From Sinonovacula constricta (Eukaryota > Mollusca > Bivalvia > Cardiida > Solecurtidae), in the NCBI GenBank assembly GCA_007844125.1, contig CM017567.1, forward strand, positions 3,529,660 through 3,593,659: a stretch of 64,000 bases of DNA, read 5' to 3'. Made by a program: the position numbers and the translations under genes. The notes under the pieces are model-generated. The model saw nothing but the letters and a program-made list of their open reading frames with translations. It did no database searches and had not been told where the DNA came from. Below, piece by piece: positions 1-12,690 of the stretch (the stretch's first letter is position 1; the number at the start of each line of letters is the position of its first letter).

Positions 1-1013
1 TTCATGGCAGAGTGGTATTGGTGTGTAGATGTACATTCATTGTTTGCGCTTTGTTATAGAATTTCTTGTTCGGACATCTTCTTTACTATTCTTCAGAATT
101 TCTGTACACTTGCATAGATGATAAAGTGTTTTGTTGTTGTACATATGGGTGAGATGGCTCAGGTCGCATTGTCAGTTCTGGCGTTGTACCTTGCTGTTTT
201 TGTAGCATAATAATCTTGCTTCGACAACTCGCACTTGTGACTTGATCGTCAGTCGTTTCATGCTCCATAACTTATGCTTGTACTTCAGACCTATAATCCT
301 TTGCTTTGTCGTGTTCTTGTTGAATTGTTTAATAGTTTTACATAATTTACAGTAATAACTCGTGATCTTCTGTCTTTCTTATAACTTTTATAACATATTT
401 CTATACAGTAAATTTAATCAAATATTTCTTTAATAAGGAGAAGAACATTTTGTCATATTTAAGTTTCTTATAAATTTAGTAATAAATTTTCACAAATGAT
501 TTTACCAATCTGTTTTTAGTGCGGGTTGGATATTTCCGATGTTAATCGAATCTTGTTATTGTTCTATAATAGCCACCGTAAATCATAAGCTGAATTACCC
601 GTATTGGGAACCAAAGTGTCCAACTTATTTAGAACCTGATACGTTAAATGAATGTCAAAAATAGAAATAATAAACTAAAAATAATAAGTCAGACAACAAT
701 GTGGGTCTTACGAGAAAATTAACACAGTCTTTTATACACAACAAAATAATGGTACCACAAGACAACTTCTTCAATAACACTGTGAGAAATACCAACGAAA
801 GCATGGGATGTTAAGTCGACTTTTACGTGTTATAATGTTTTTCGTAAAAGAAAAACAACTATTATTGGACTTGCTTCGTGCCTGCTGGAAACAGTAAAAG
901 TGAATGTCGTGGGCCATTAATGGACAAATAAAAGGCTTTAAAGCAAATACTATTCTTCTCAGTGACAAACAGAAGGTTTACACTATTTAATGGCAAGCAG
1001 CTGTTTACTCAAC
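1..1013. other. AT-rich non-coding stretch
   Basis: No convincing coding exon, RNA gene or named repeat was seen. The short open frames here are of chance length and have no domain signature. Confidence 0.6.
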
Positions 1014-1264
1014 TTGAACAATAAGTCATAAACAAAGTATCTGTAATAATAATTATTGAACAATAAGTCAAACAAATTATCTGTAATAATAATTATTGAA
1101 CAATAAGTCATAAACAAATTATCTGTAATAATAATTATTGAACAATAAGTCATAAACAAATTATCTGTAATAATAATTATTGAACAATAAGTCATAAACA
1201 AATTATCTGGTATAATAATTATTGAACAATAAGTCATAAACAAATTATCTGTAATAATAATTAT
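1014..1264. repeat. 42-bp minisatellite, six copies
   Basis: The unit begins GAACAATAAGTCATAAAC and ends with TAATAATAATTATT. Copies start near 1016, 1058, 1098, 1140, 1182 and 1224, so the period is 42, with one 40-bp copy missing two bases. Because 42 is a multiple of three, the minus strand reads as a repeated 14-residue peptide in one open frame (983-1243). Nothing else supports that frame as a gene. Confidence 0.95.
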
Positions 1265-3660
1265 TTTCGATAGTATTTTAAAACTGCCCGTGTACTTTGC
1301 TACACTTTTGCAGGTCCCATAAAAACTATGTTCTATACACGTCTAAATATATAAAGTTATTTACTACTTGGGCTCAGTAAACTGTTTATGCCATTAATTT
1401 GTAATGCATAATGTAAGCCCTTTACAATTTGTGACAGCTTGAATTTATCTTGAGTAATACATGTTTTTACTGTTATTGTTAACAACATGTTGCATTCAAT
1501 CAATGTGCTGATAGTAGCTGCGTTCATACAATATGTGCATATTCTTTATGAAACAAATTGTATTACTCATATTGCAGCATGCATGTACAAACGCATGTCA
1601 TTCCTTCCACAAATTATTTCCTTTATGGCAGCCTTTATAGCTTGCTGTTATCATAGCAAGACCGCAGTCTTCTTAACCGTAATGATGTGTTCTATTAAGG
1701 CCTTTGTGTTTGCCGAAATATAGTTTGCGTACGAATGCCTTGTAAAATTTATTAAATTACTGAATGACTTCTTGAAATGAGCCTATAGTCTGCAAAGATT
1801 TAATCAGAAGGAACACGCTTGTATTTTTGGCTTTAACTAACTAGTCTGCGAACTCGAGACTAGTAAAGAGAATTAAGTCCCAGCGGCATTGCTTAAGATT
1901 AAATTAATCGGAAAATTTCGGGAAATATTCGAACATGATTAGCCATGAACCGAAACTTCTCTTTGACCACAGATCTAATCAGAACTTGAATTTCGGAATT
2001 ATTTTTTTAATTCTAATCAAGACTGAATTGTAACTTAAAGTATAAACTAAGATGAGTAAATGCCTATTGACATCAGTTTGATTAAGATCCACACTGTTTG
2101 TGGTTAAGTTTCAATCAAAATATCAAAGAGTTGTTCTATTTTATGAAATCAAAAAGTACATTCCAATAGCATTAGATATGGTATTGTATGAGTTAGAAAA
2201 TGTTTATAAGGGATAAGTGCTTGTTAGTAATTATATTCATAAATATATTAACGCCTCCAGCAGATTCTCTTAAGTTTATGTATTTATTTATTCTATATAT
2301 TCTATATTGCCAAAAGATTAAGACATTTTCATAACACGTTGATCTCAGACTTTTAGGGAAGGGCAAATTGTTGAGCTGTTAGAACTTGTTGCGTAGCCCT
2401 ATATATATAAAATAAAGTATGTTTGTACCAGTAAAGATGTATTAAGATGTATTAGTTGTTCTTTGGTAGTAAACAACTTCTATTTGCCTTTGATTATTGA
2501 GGAATGCAACATATTGCGGGGAAACTGTTTATCCAAGGTAATGTAGTTCACACAAGTAACAATGTACGTACGCTGGGAGTGGTGGCATTAAAGTAAACTT
2601 TAGTGAATTAAAGTTTTTATTTATCAAATCTTTTTAATTTTCAAATTGTTATTAGAACAAGCGTCATCATATATATAGCGCACAATGCACACAGTGAGCA
2701 TTAACAACATTACAACGTTACGCATATAAATGCACTTAATGAACTTTAATAAATAAATAGTTTATGTTACGTTTAAATTACAACTTATAACTTTGAATTA
2801 CAAAATATATAATCTGAAAAAAGTTTAATGGGTCTGTTTTACAGTTGTTGTCACCACAACAACTCACAGTGTGTGGATGTAGCCAAAATGACATGCAATA
2901 ACGAGGATATTCTCGAATTCTGTGCATTGATTTTTCATTAGTTCTAGTGTGCCACGGATATTACAGGAGCCAGGTATACAAACATTCTGTGTTGCTAATG
3001 ACACTAATTTTATTGTTTGTGATCATTAATTTGATGTAACTTACATGAAATGTGCACTGCGTTATGTTTCTATATACTACTAATGAACCCTGTATGACGG
3101 AAATATGATGAAATAAGAAACCCGACATCTGAAAGAGTTTAAAGCCGATGCAAAGAACCCGTCTCCAATATACAGTTTTGGTCCTTTAGTATTTCTATTT
3201 CATTTCATTACGGTCGTTAAAGTTTATTAACATATGACATAACATGCAAATCACGAACACGGTCATTTGTTCTTTTCATAATTTCAAAAAAGCGTATCTG
3301 TTGTTCGTTATAGCTTTGCAAATTACATAAATTCTTCAATTCTTTGCCATGAGTTGTTTATTAAGACCATTCCCTAGAATCTGATCAGAACAGAAATGTA
3401 TGTCAAAGCTGCTGATAATTGTGTGGCGATGCTTTTATCAAAACCCGATTATGACCTCGCAGTACCGACCCTTATTGTTAAGACAGGACGGAGTGTCACA
3501 TGCGGGAGATGTCCTTGCAATGTCGTTGTTTTGCTATGATGTCAAAACTTCCTATTTATAATATATAATTCAACAATATGGGCTACGAATTCCTGCCAAG
3601 AATTAACACGTTGCTTTTACATCAGTTTGATTTTATGTCTGTTTTCTGACGTCTTGCTAA
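1265..3660. other. Non-coding, no gene seen
   Basis: AT-rich sequence without a supported exon, RNA gene or tandem array. The plus frame at 1487-1723 is hydrophobic and Met/Ile/Cys rich but has no recognisable domain and is taken as chance. Confidence 0.5.
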
Positions 3661-3663
3661 TTT

Positions 3664-4520
3664 AACCAGGTTTTCTTTAGGAAAATCCTGGTTATTAGAT
3701 TGGGGTATGTCGTTGGGCGGGTTGTCAACAGTTCATTAAGTTTTTTGTCAAAGTTGACTTTTCTCAGTAACCGTTCAGGGTAGTATTTTGAAACTTAGCG
3801 TAGTTGTCTGACATCGCAGTAGCAATTTTCAGGACAAGTTTCATAACCTTGCCTCTATTTTGCCAAATGAATGCCCCTTTTTCGGAGATTGTTCAAGGTA
3901 GAGCTTTGAAACTTAACATAGTTGTCTGACATCGCAGTAGCAATTATCAGGACAAGTTTCATAACCCCTGACTCTATCTTGCCATAATTATGTCTCTTTT
4001 TCACTTATTATTTTCATTAAGTTTTTGTCAAAGTTGTAGTTTCTCAGTAACAGTTCAATGTAGAGTTTTGAAGCTTAACATAGTTGCCTGACATCACAGT
4101 AGCAATTATTAGGACATATCTTCACACAAGTGTTCATTTAATATGACGGAGTGTCTTGTCCAAGAACTATGGCCCAGCCACCAATGTGAAGGTCACACCT
4201 AGTGTATAAATGATCAAAAATGACAAAATGTCGCTTCAGAAGTTAAGTTCACTTCCTAAAAATGATACATCAGCTTACATGCATAAAAGAATATTCCCCT
4301 TAATGAAAATGAGTTTTGCATCCAAGAACCATGGCCCTACCTCAACTGTCAAGGTCACACTTAAGAGTTTAAATGTCATAATGTGTGCAAATTTATAGTT
4401 TCTGAAGCAACTAATGAAGGGATTTCATCGGCATTGCACATAATTGTTAATCTAAATGTAACAGGATTAACAAGTGTAAGAACCATGCCCATACACCGTT
4501 TAGGGGTAGGGTGGGTCAAG
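3664..4520 (+). repeat. Dispersed repeat starting with an AACCAGG hairpin, with degenerate internal repeats
   Basis: It opens with an inverted repeat at 3664-3692 (AACCAGGTTTTC ... GAAAATCCTGGTT). Three diverged units follow, carrying TTTCTCAGTAAC and GACATCGCAGTAGCAATT motifs (about 3745, 3890 and 4030). Then come units containing CCAAGAACTATGGCCC with AAGGTCACAC (about 4153, 4316 and a weak one near 4477). Sequences of this kind are very common in bivalve genomes, which is recollection rather than a search. The plus frame at 4210-4398 is a translation of this repeat. Confidence 0.7.
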
Positions 4521-7500
4521 GTTGATGGTAGTAGCCCCTATCCCAATAAAATATAAAAATATACACTTTTATTTCTTTAATTCCTTAACTCAAACCGTTA
4601 CGACGTTTCTTTTTGCTATATGCTGATCAAGACTTTCTGTACAAGTACAAAACAGCTTTATCATCGTGGTTTTAAAAATGCCGAATGGGCGGCAAAAAAT
4701 GAAATGTCCTTTTTCTTTCCTTTTTCCGGCTTTTCACGCGTGTTTGTGGACAACAAATAAATATAAATCCTTAAGCGAATAGTGTCCGTTTCTTTCTTTA
4801 AAACAGCAAGAACAGTTGTCCTTTTTCCGAATCTTGGACTTATAGCGTTTAATACAGGTTGAGGAAGTTTCCGAATTTTTAGATGTTGTCGAGCAGTTGT
4901 TACGAGCGCGGACATATTGCAAGCTTTGTATCTACATACATGGTTCCAGACACGATTTGGCGTAACATAACGTGACTAATATTTATACTTTAGCTGGCTA
5001 ATCTGGATCTGCACTACTTACCCAAATCATTTCATACTAAGCAGGCCAAGAATAAAACAAATATTGGAAACAACCATGAAGCACATGTCAACCGATCCTT
5101 CGCAGCATTAACAGCCCCCTAGGTATGTCAATCACATAGTAAGCTGATTATATGGGTATGTACGTCAGTCACTGTGCCTTTAATAGTCTCTGCGTCATTT
5201 GTCTACAGGAAAATAAGATAACAATCACCATAGAGACAATGCTTCATCTTCTCCGTTCAATCTTTGTGGTATATTTTTTGTACTATTGTTTCATATCGGA
5301 AAACTAAACGAAAAATATACGAAGTCGTTTTAGCAATATATATACAGACTGCCATTTAAGGATTTTTTAACATTCTATATATTAAGAACTTACTTCAGTT
5401 TCACTTTACCTGTTACAAGTTTTTGTATTTAAAACTGAAGTCTACTTTTATTCTGGATAACAGAAAAATGGGAAACGCAATTTTAAGAGCAAGTACAGGT
5501 ATGATCATACTTGTTATCAAAACATTAAATCTTCAACGTTGCGAAACTGTCCTTTTTCTAACCTTCCAAAACTTCTTTAGTTACAAGAGTGTTCAAGTAT
5601 TCTGAACCTGTTTATACGTGTGTACGTATGTGGTATCTCGAAGTTTAGTTTACATAGATAATGCCCTTTGGTACAATGTGAAATTTGCTTAAACGTACAA
5701 TTACTAGTGATCAAAGCATGATATTCAAAACACATGTCCGTATCAAAACGCCACTGTTAAGCATATGCGAAAAACACCTTATGTCGATAAAACAAATGTT
5801 TCTATTTAAACGATGTATAAAATATATTATGTCACATATATAGGTTAACCTCCCTCTATATGTCTTTTACGATATTTACATTTTAGTACGGTCTGCATTC
5901 CTAAAAATATTTTTAAAGTCATTTATTTGATTCTTTTTAGAACAATTTCGTTATAAAACAATCATAGAATTTATTATTCAACTTCTTCGTTCCGAAGGAA
6001 AACTGCTCCTTTTTATTTATTTTACAGTGTATTTTACATTATTTGCACTTTCTAAGAGCATATGCAAATGGATGCCTTCGATAAGATTGGGTTTTGTAAA
6101 TCATATCTTTTAATATATAAGACAGATTCAGACTACATAAGCTTCGAGAATTTATATTATCTAAAAATAAATGTTCACAGGTAAATATCCTCTATGTGTC
6201 ATGTTATGTTGTGTCTTCCAAATCTCAAAGGAAATTATACACCAGGTTATCTTATTAAAACCTTACATAAAATATGATATAAAATCCGAAGGTCGATGCT
6301 TACACCGTTTATCAATTTTACATCCTTGCTTCTGCTCAAGAAAATATCAACAAGCGGGAATCCGGCTACAAAGCACATTGCCGCAAGCCTTTATTTGATG
6401 GATGAGCTTGAACTAACTATCTTGCAAGATGCAAGAAGGAAAGTGTAATGGTTATTGTGAATAAGTGCCCTGGTTGATGCTGTCATAAAAGATTAGAGAT
6501 ATCTTTATGATTGGTTTTAGATGAAATCTTTGACAATATATCTCTCTCGAATGAAACGCAAATTCCAAAAGAAAAAGTACTTGTTTATGCTTCACCATAT
6601 TTTGTTATATATTATTTTAAAAGCAAACGGGTCACAGTTTATTTAGGTAGGTACATGACACAAAGAACCTCACGATACCTTATTTAAACATAGTCAAATA
6701 TTTCCTAATTGTCTGGCCAACCAGTGTTTGTTTATTTTTAATGACTGAGCGCACTCGTAGCACTGGGTTTTTTCATTAAGAGGTGAAAGTTCACTGAACA
6801 TTGCCATTGTCACTATAGTTGTATCGCTGCCATGTGGCTAAATAAACTATCGACTAAGAATATGGTCACAGGTCTGAGTCGAACTTCTTGGTTAACTGAA
6901 CAAAAACACAGACCCTTCTATATATACTTTATAAGATAGCCCAGTGACTAAGGATGCAGATAACTAGGAGAGCATATAAAACGTTCACTATTTTACGGTT
7001 GGCTTTCTAGCTTGTAATTAGGTCGTATCGTTTCCTGCAATGTCGCTATTTGTTATCAATAAAACATAGAGATGACATAATGGATGAAGTTGCTTAAGGG
7101 AATCCAATTAATTGACGTATCACATGATTCCGCTTGTTTTCTAGGCTATACACCCATTACGTATTTTGTTTTATTACACTCTTGTAATACAGCTTTCGTT
7201 CCATACCACTATTTCAACAAGTATTGTTTTTAAATTTTACATTAACGATAATAATCATATGATAAAAAGAATATGACACTCGTTTTCATTTCATACAAAC
7301 ATTTATAAAAGTTGTCAAGGAAAAATGAGAGTAACCTCGCGATAGGCTCGCTTACTATCACTCGTTTAATAAAAGTTTGTATTAAATGACAACTCGTGTC
7401 AGATACTCTATATATTAAATAAAGTGCGATAGGCAGTAACAAACAGAAAGTTTAATGCATGCTCATAGTCACATTTGTATGCCCCTCACATTGAAGGAGA

Positions 7501-8673
7501 ACATGAACAACAATGTCACACAGGATCAATTAGTACAGCTTTACTTGTTCTATTGTGCTGTCAATTTAATTTCTTTTCTTCAGCTTGTAAAGTGTTTTTT
7601 ATTAGTTATTACTTCGAAACGACATTATTCGAAATATTCAAGACACCAACGTTGACACACCGGCTAGAACTAACATGCAAAAAACAAAAGCGTACAAAGA
7701 AAGGACAAATTTTCTAAAACAATTTATTGTACAGAGACTCAGCTGATGTTAATAATTAATATCCCCCTTCCAGGTGTCCCAAGGTGGCATAAAGTAATCT
7801 ATTTTATTAAAATGTGTCCCAGCTAGAAATGAATTAAAGAAAAGAACCATTTTTTGTTGATGCCAGCTTCCAGGCGCATTTGATCGATGCGTTCTTTCAG
7901 TCGCAACTAGACTCAAACTAGACTTGTAAATTTGCTTTTATTAACCAGGGTTAATGAAAGTAAACAAACACTGAAAACACATTGAAAACAACAGATCATT
8001 TTAACAAGGTAATTTTCGATGCAAAGCCAGTTCAGTATTTACCGATCCACAATCCAGTACAAATCTATATTAATTATAAATACAGGGTATTGTTATTCCT
8101 TTGCCATTGTTAACCGAGTGTATGTGGCTTTTTAGACACTTTGTATACACTGGTGTGCATAAATAGGTTCCATGCTGGTTCATAAAGTCGGACGTTTATG
8201 AAGTATTGTAACTCTTTAAAAATGTTGTCAGTTTAAACATTGTCGATAAATGTTAAAATGAAAAAAATGACATAAAGGCAATACTCGAGAATAGAAAACA
8301 ATAAATATTACGGGCGCAGAATTTTTGCAAATCTGAACTTGCTGGTTGATTGTTTGTTTGTTTATTCACATTTTAACTGTGCAAATAAACCTGCAATTTC
8401 TATTATCGAAGTGTAAGTAATGTGTAAGTTTTTACATTTATTGTTTGTAGTTGTTTTGCTTCTTTGTTGTTGTTTTTTGTGTTTTATGGTATTTTCATAA
8501 ACTTTACATAGGCATGTTAAATATGTCTAATTTTCATTTGAAGTTGCTTTTTTCATCAGATTGCATTTACTTAATTTTGTCTCAGTTATGAAGTCATTAT
8601 TTTATGTTGATGTTGCACTCCCAGCAGTGCGGTTACATAGTATCATTCGAATAGTAAGTACAAAAAAGAGCTA
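4521..8673. other. Non-coding, no gene seen
   Basis: Long AT-rich stretch. A short segment near 6800-6845 resembles the end of the local SINE body. Other open frames are 60-84 codons without domains. Nothing else is supported. Confidence 0.5.
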
Positions 8674-9150
8674 GAATGTGAGACATGCAAGGCGCCGTAG
8701 AGAGCATGCGCTTGAAACAAAAAGATGACTATCCTGGGAACTAAACTCTCTCACTTACACTGTCGATTAATTACATAAACATTTGACAGATACGAACCAT
8801 AACTCTGGTGGGAAGTTTTTTGCTACTTTGTTTGCTTTCCTGGCTCTCTGCTACATCTGTATTGCCAAGCGGCATTGTTAACATCGGTATCCTCGTACCC
8901 GGGGCGGCGGGTGGGGGTGTTGTTAAACAATTCTTCGCCAAACAGCTGCTAATTCCTATAAATGTCAACTACTTTTTATAAATGCAAGCTACACATTATT
9001 GTTTCAAGCTACAATGTAAAAAAATGAATACCCAGTTCTTTTCTCTGAAAAAGGTCTCACAGAACAGCTACGATTTCTTCTTTTGGCAGCTACAATAATG
9101 TCAAAATGCATTACATAAGAGGCACCGCTTTCCAGACTGGCGCCAATAAT
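8674..9150 (+). repeat. Dispersed ~470-bp GGCGCC-bounded repeat, copy 1
   Basis: This is one of four related copies in the window. Shared landmarks in order are GAATGTGAGACA, AGAGAGCATGCGC, a segment containing TGCTAC.TCTTTG, a TTCGCCAAACAGCTGC.AATTCCTAT block, GCAAGCTACA.TGTTAAAAAA, TCTCACAGAACA, and a terminal TGGCGCCAATAA (GGCGCC at 9139). It has no long open frame. The GC-rich insert near 8890-8920 is private to this copy. Confidence 0.8.
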
Positions 9151-9284
9151 CCACGTGACCAAGTGGATACAATGGCCGACTTGCTGCTTCTTTAACATCA
9201 TGGCCTGTGACTACGCATGTTCATGTTCAAGTTACCATTCTGGGTAACACGTTTCTTGTTGTGATATCGTATAGCTGAACAACG
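9151..9284. other. Short non-coding spacer
   Basis: Sequence between the dispersed repeat and the SINE fragment. Nothing recognised. Confidence 0.4.
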
Positions 9285-9385
9285 GTGCGCCAGTGGTTCG
9301 AGACAGATTTTCGTCTGAGGTCTTCTTGCAGAAATACAATAGCTGGGAGTCTCTATAATGGCATAATTGTATCGCTGCATTGTAT
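9285..9385 (+). repeat. SINE 3'-body fragment
   Basis: It matches the common body of the local tRNA-derived SINE: a CAGACATTTGTCTG-like hairpin (here CAGATTTTCGTCTG), then a CTTCTT..AGAAAT block, GGAGTCTCTATAATGGCATAATTGTATCGCTGC and a short A/T tail. The tRNA-like head is missing or unrecognisable. Confidence 0.6.
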
Positions 9386-10604
9386 CATTAAGTTAATTTA
9401 AAGCAATGAAACAATATAGCAAATGTTCAGCAAAATTGCACAATAAAGGTTGATATACTGATTAATATTTTTGTACATTTTTAAAAAGACTGATTCCAGT
9501 AAAAAGAGAACACAATTTCAATTTCAATATCATACGAAAGGTATGTCGAAAAGATGACACACTATCTACTGAAATCGTTTCCCGTTTCTTTGGTTTCTTT
9601 TGTTTTCTTTTCTTTATGTGTTTACTTTTATTAGCAGGTAATAAGCTATGACGCTACCTAATTAGAATATTTATGCAATATAATATCACTGCTAAAGGCC
9701 GGTTTATTCGCCATTTTTTCTTCCCAATATTTTAACGTTCGTCATCTGGTCTGGTCACATGCAATCCTTACTTTACGGTTTCCTTTCTTGCTTGCATTGG
9801 AGACACCATGTATAGATTCATGAAATGTCGTTATCTGTTGTAGTTTAAGGAAAATGGGCGGAATATTGCAAGTATTGTGCCTAGAAATATTGGAAAAGAG
9901 CAAAACAATATTACAATCTCCCAAAGTATCAAATGTTTTGCAAAAATTTTGCCATTTCCGGCTGTTATACATGGTAAGAGACAAAAATAAGAAGTACTTG
10001 AACATACGAGCTCAATGCCAGGTTGATTGTACTTTTCGAATAGCTTCTAATTTACAGCATCATCTATAGGTTGGAAGGCTTTCTCTCTCGCATTAATGAT
10101 GTCTTATGGTTTCGCAAAATTTTCTTACTAGCTGAAATCATGACACGAAAATGGATATATCTGTTACAATGAAAGTCTTTATGTACGTAAGAATGTTGCT
10201 TGGAACTGGTGAAAATTGCATTAATTGTAATAGAATCATTAGAAATTACAGGGGTAATTAATTAGATTTTAGTTGTCGATAACTAGTCATTCCAGTTGTG
10301 TAATCTAATTATAATTGTTAATATGTTGCTAAGGAATTCACGATTCAAGTGTTGCTGTTGACAGCTAGTTAAGCGAAACATGTTTTTTTCAGTTAAGGAT
10401 GGTATAGTTAGATAGTTAGCCACGTTATCTTCCATCTGTGTCACTACTTCAATCTCCCCTGTCTAATAAACCATCTCATCAGAGCCTTTGTTTCTGGGGA
10501 TGATTCCCTGATACAATCAAAAACACTATGTCTCTTTTTTATAATTTAGGGAGGGGCAAAACCAGGATTATAATCCAACTGACAATATTAGCAAGCACTG
10601 GTGT
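9386..10604. other. Non-coding, no gene seen
   Basis: AT-rich. The overlapping open frames at 9742-10005 and 9854-10069 are on opposite strands of the same segment. Neither has a domain or splice context. Confidence 0.45.
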
Positions 10605-10755
10605 TGTAGAAGTGTTGTTTTTTATTTATTGTTTGTATGTTTTGTTTTGCTATTTGCTATTTGCTTGCTTTTGGTATGTTTTTGTTGTTGTTGCTTTCTG
10701 TGCATTTGTTTTGTTTCTTCTTTTGTTTTTTTTGTTTTTTTTTTGTTTTTTTTTA
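10605..10755. repeat. T/G-rich low-complexity tract
   Basis: Runs of TTTG, TTG and T(8-10). The 160-codon plus frame at 10528-11010 owes its length to this tract, which translates to F, L, V and C, and is not treated as a gene. On the minus strand these tracts resemble the A/C-rich tails of the LINE and SINE families in this window. Confidence 0.8.
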
Positions 10756-10884
10756 GAAAAACAGGTCCACTCTTATTATGTAGAAATTCCTAATTTACAA
10801 ATGATAAGTGCTAAAAAACGTGCATATAATCTATGTTGTCATTTAATTCATCCTATAAGGATTGTTACGTGTATTTCATTTGAT

Positions 10885-10950
10885 GGACATTGGACTTTGG
10901 TTCCTCAATTCCATCTTCACATGAACAGGATGCTACAACCATTTACTCTT
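10885..10950 (+). repeat. Short dispersed repeat, related to 26,815-26,880
   Basis: Both segments contain ACATTGGACTTT, then TCATCAATCCCA/TCCTCAATTCCA, then CATGAACAGG.T.CTA. Only two copies were seen, and the family is unnamed. Confidence 0.55.
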
Positions 10951-11182
10951 TTCTGGTCATTGTTTTCTTGGTTCAAAAATTTTAATTACAATCAACATTT
11001 GTTTGTGTAGTTCTATTGTGTAGTAATTGAAATAATGCCTTTCTCTTCTAAACACTATTTGGACATTATATTTCACTGACGTCACTACTTTTGTCATAAA
11101 TTGTCAAAGAAAACGTCAGCGCTTGGACGTTTGTTGTTTTTCCAAATAGATCGGTTTTCATTTTATTGCTTGCACTTCAAGA

Positions 11183-11410
11183 AGTGCGTGGTTAGAGCTC
11201 TGTTAAACCGGTTTAATCACCCTAGTCGGTCCATATTGACGACTGATCTCTCTAGGGCGGTAACTGTCGGGTTTGCTCTTTTTGTTAAATGACTTCTGAC
11301 AGAATTGTTCTTATTTTTACATTTTGCTTGCACGTGAATAGTGCCTTTTCAAATTTTGGTATATGTTGTAACGCTCATACGACTTTGTCATATATATTCT
11401 TTTTAAGAAA
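11183..11410 (+). repeat. Dispersed SINE-like repeat
   Basis: The first part (AAGTGCGTGGTTAGAGCTC...GGTTTAATCACCCTAGTCGGTCC...GGGCGGTAACTG) is related to 38,366-38,465. The second part (TTTTACATTTTG..TGCA...TTTTGGTATATGTTG.AA...GACTTTGTCATATATATTCTT) is related to 35,638-35,760 and more weakly to 27,500-27,550. The GTGGTTAGAGCTC word looks like a pol III A box, which suggests a tRNA-derived origin. Confidence 0.55.
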
Positions 11411-11669
11411 GCTGTAGTCAGACGATGTTCATGTATGTTTTTTAATGGTAGTGTTTACTTTAAAAGGTGTCATAAATAGCTTATTGCTCTTCTGTTTTTC
11501 TAGCAACTTTTAAATGTAAAATCTTTAGGACATTGGACTTTTATTAAGTATTTGTTAAATTTATGACTTTACGAATTATTTAATTATCATATTTTTTTGT
11601 TATTGGTTTGTTTTGCAACTGTTAAGAAAACAAATTCTTTAACATGCACTTTCTAACTATGATAGGTAG

Positions 11670-11775
11670 AGTTGTAGGTAAGAATACAACTTCCAAAACC
11701 AACAAAAGATGGCAATCTCTGTAATGACCATAATTGTGTCGCTGCGGAACCAAAACCAAATCAAAGCATATATAA
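11670..11775 (+). repeat. SINE 3'-body fragment
   Basis: GGCAATCTCTGTAATGACCATAATTGTGTCGCTGCGG followed by an A-rich tail matches the SINE body copies at 17.8, 32.2, 48.5 and 51.9 kb. Confidence 0.65.
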
Positions 11776-12224
11776 TTATCTTTATATAGTTATAATATGT
11801 ATATAACATTGAGATTGAAACGTATGACATTGATAAACGAGGCATTTAAGAGCATAATTCCAATTTATTAAATAGTTAGATTTAAATATGTCAGTAGAAC
11901 TCTATCATATTCAAATACTATATTGGTAGGAACATTATTACTAAGTCGAGTAAGGGTTCTCTAGACAAAGAAGTTCAATAAACCGGGACGCAGCTGATTC
12001 TAAATATTAATTTCATATCGGACATATCACCCGCTATCAAGCTACTTATAACAATTTGTCACAGCTGTGGTGGACTGAATGAATAAACTCTTGCCGCATC
12101 GCTGTTGACAACTTCGTAACATGAATCAATGGGCTTAAACCAGATGGTTACTATATTGCGCGGTTTTGTCTTTGCAACGAATACAAAGAAATAATTGTTA
12201 TCCTAAATATACAAGAAAGAGTAC
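11776..12224. other. Non-coding, no gene seen
   Basis: AT-rich sequence; nothing recognised. Confidence 0.45.
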
Positions 12225-12690
12225 AAATGCGAGATCCAATGTGCAATAGAGAGCGTATAGTGTAAACAAGAAGATATCTATCCTGTGGACTAAACACTCT
12301 AATTATACTGACGATTCATTACATTTTAGAATAATAAATATTTAGAATAGCGAACAGTTACTTTGATGTGAACTAGACAAACTGCTACTTCTTTGTCTTC
12401 CTTGTTGTCTGCTACATATGTAATTACAAGCTGCATTTCTTGCAACGGCATACTCGGTTTCTTTTATTAAACAAGACCTCACCAAACGGCTGCGAATTCC
12501 TATTAGTGCCTGTTGTTGTTTTTAATATGCAAGCTAAGATTTATTGTTGCAAGCTACAATGTTAAAAAACAGACACTCGGTTCTCTTTTATCTGAAAAGG
12601 GTTTCACAGAACAACAGCGACATCGTGTTATCGACTCCTACACTATCGTCACCATAAAAAGCATTCCGCTCGCAAGAACGGCGCCAATAA
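12225..12690 (+). repeat. Dispersed ~470-bp GGCGCC-bounded repeat, copy 2
   Basis: Same landmarks and orientation as the copy at 8674-9150: GCGAGATCCAATG, AGAGAGCGTATAG, CACCAAACGGCTGCGAATTCCTAT, TGCAAGCTACAATGTTAAAAAAC, CACTCGGTTCTC, TTTCACAGAACAACAGCGAC and a terminal ACGGCGCCAATAA (GGCGCC at 12680). No protein is implied. The 67-codon frame at 12513-12716 lies inside the repeat. Confidence 0.8.

Noticed and set aside
10528..11010. 160-codon plus-strand frame
   Set aside because: Its length comes from a T/G-rich tract, with no domain or splice context, and its right part overlaps a dispersed repeat.
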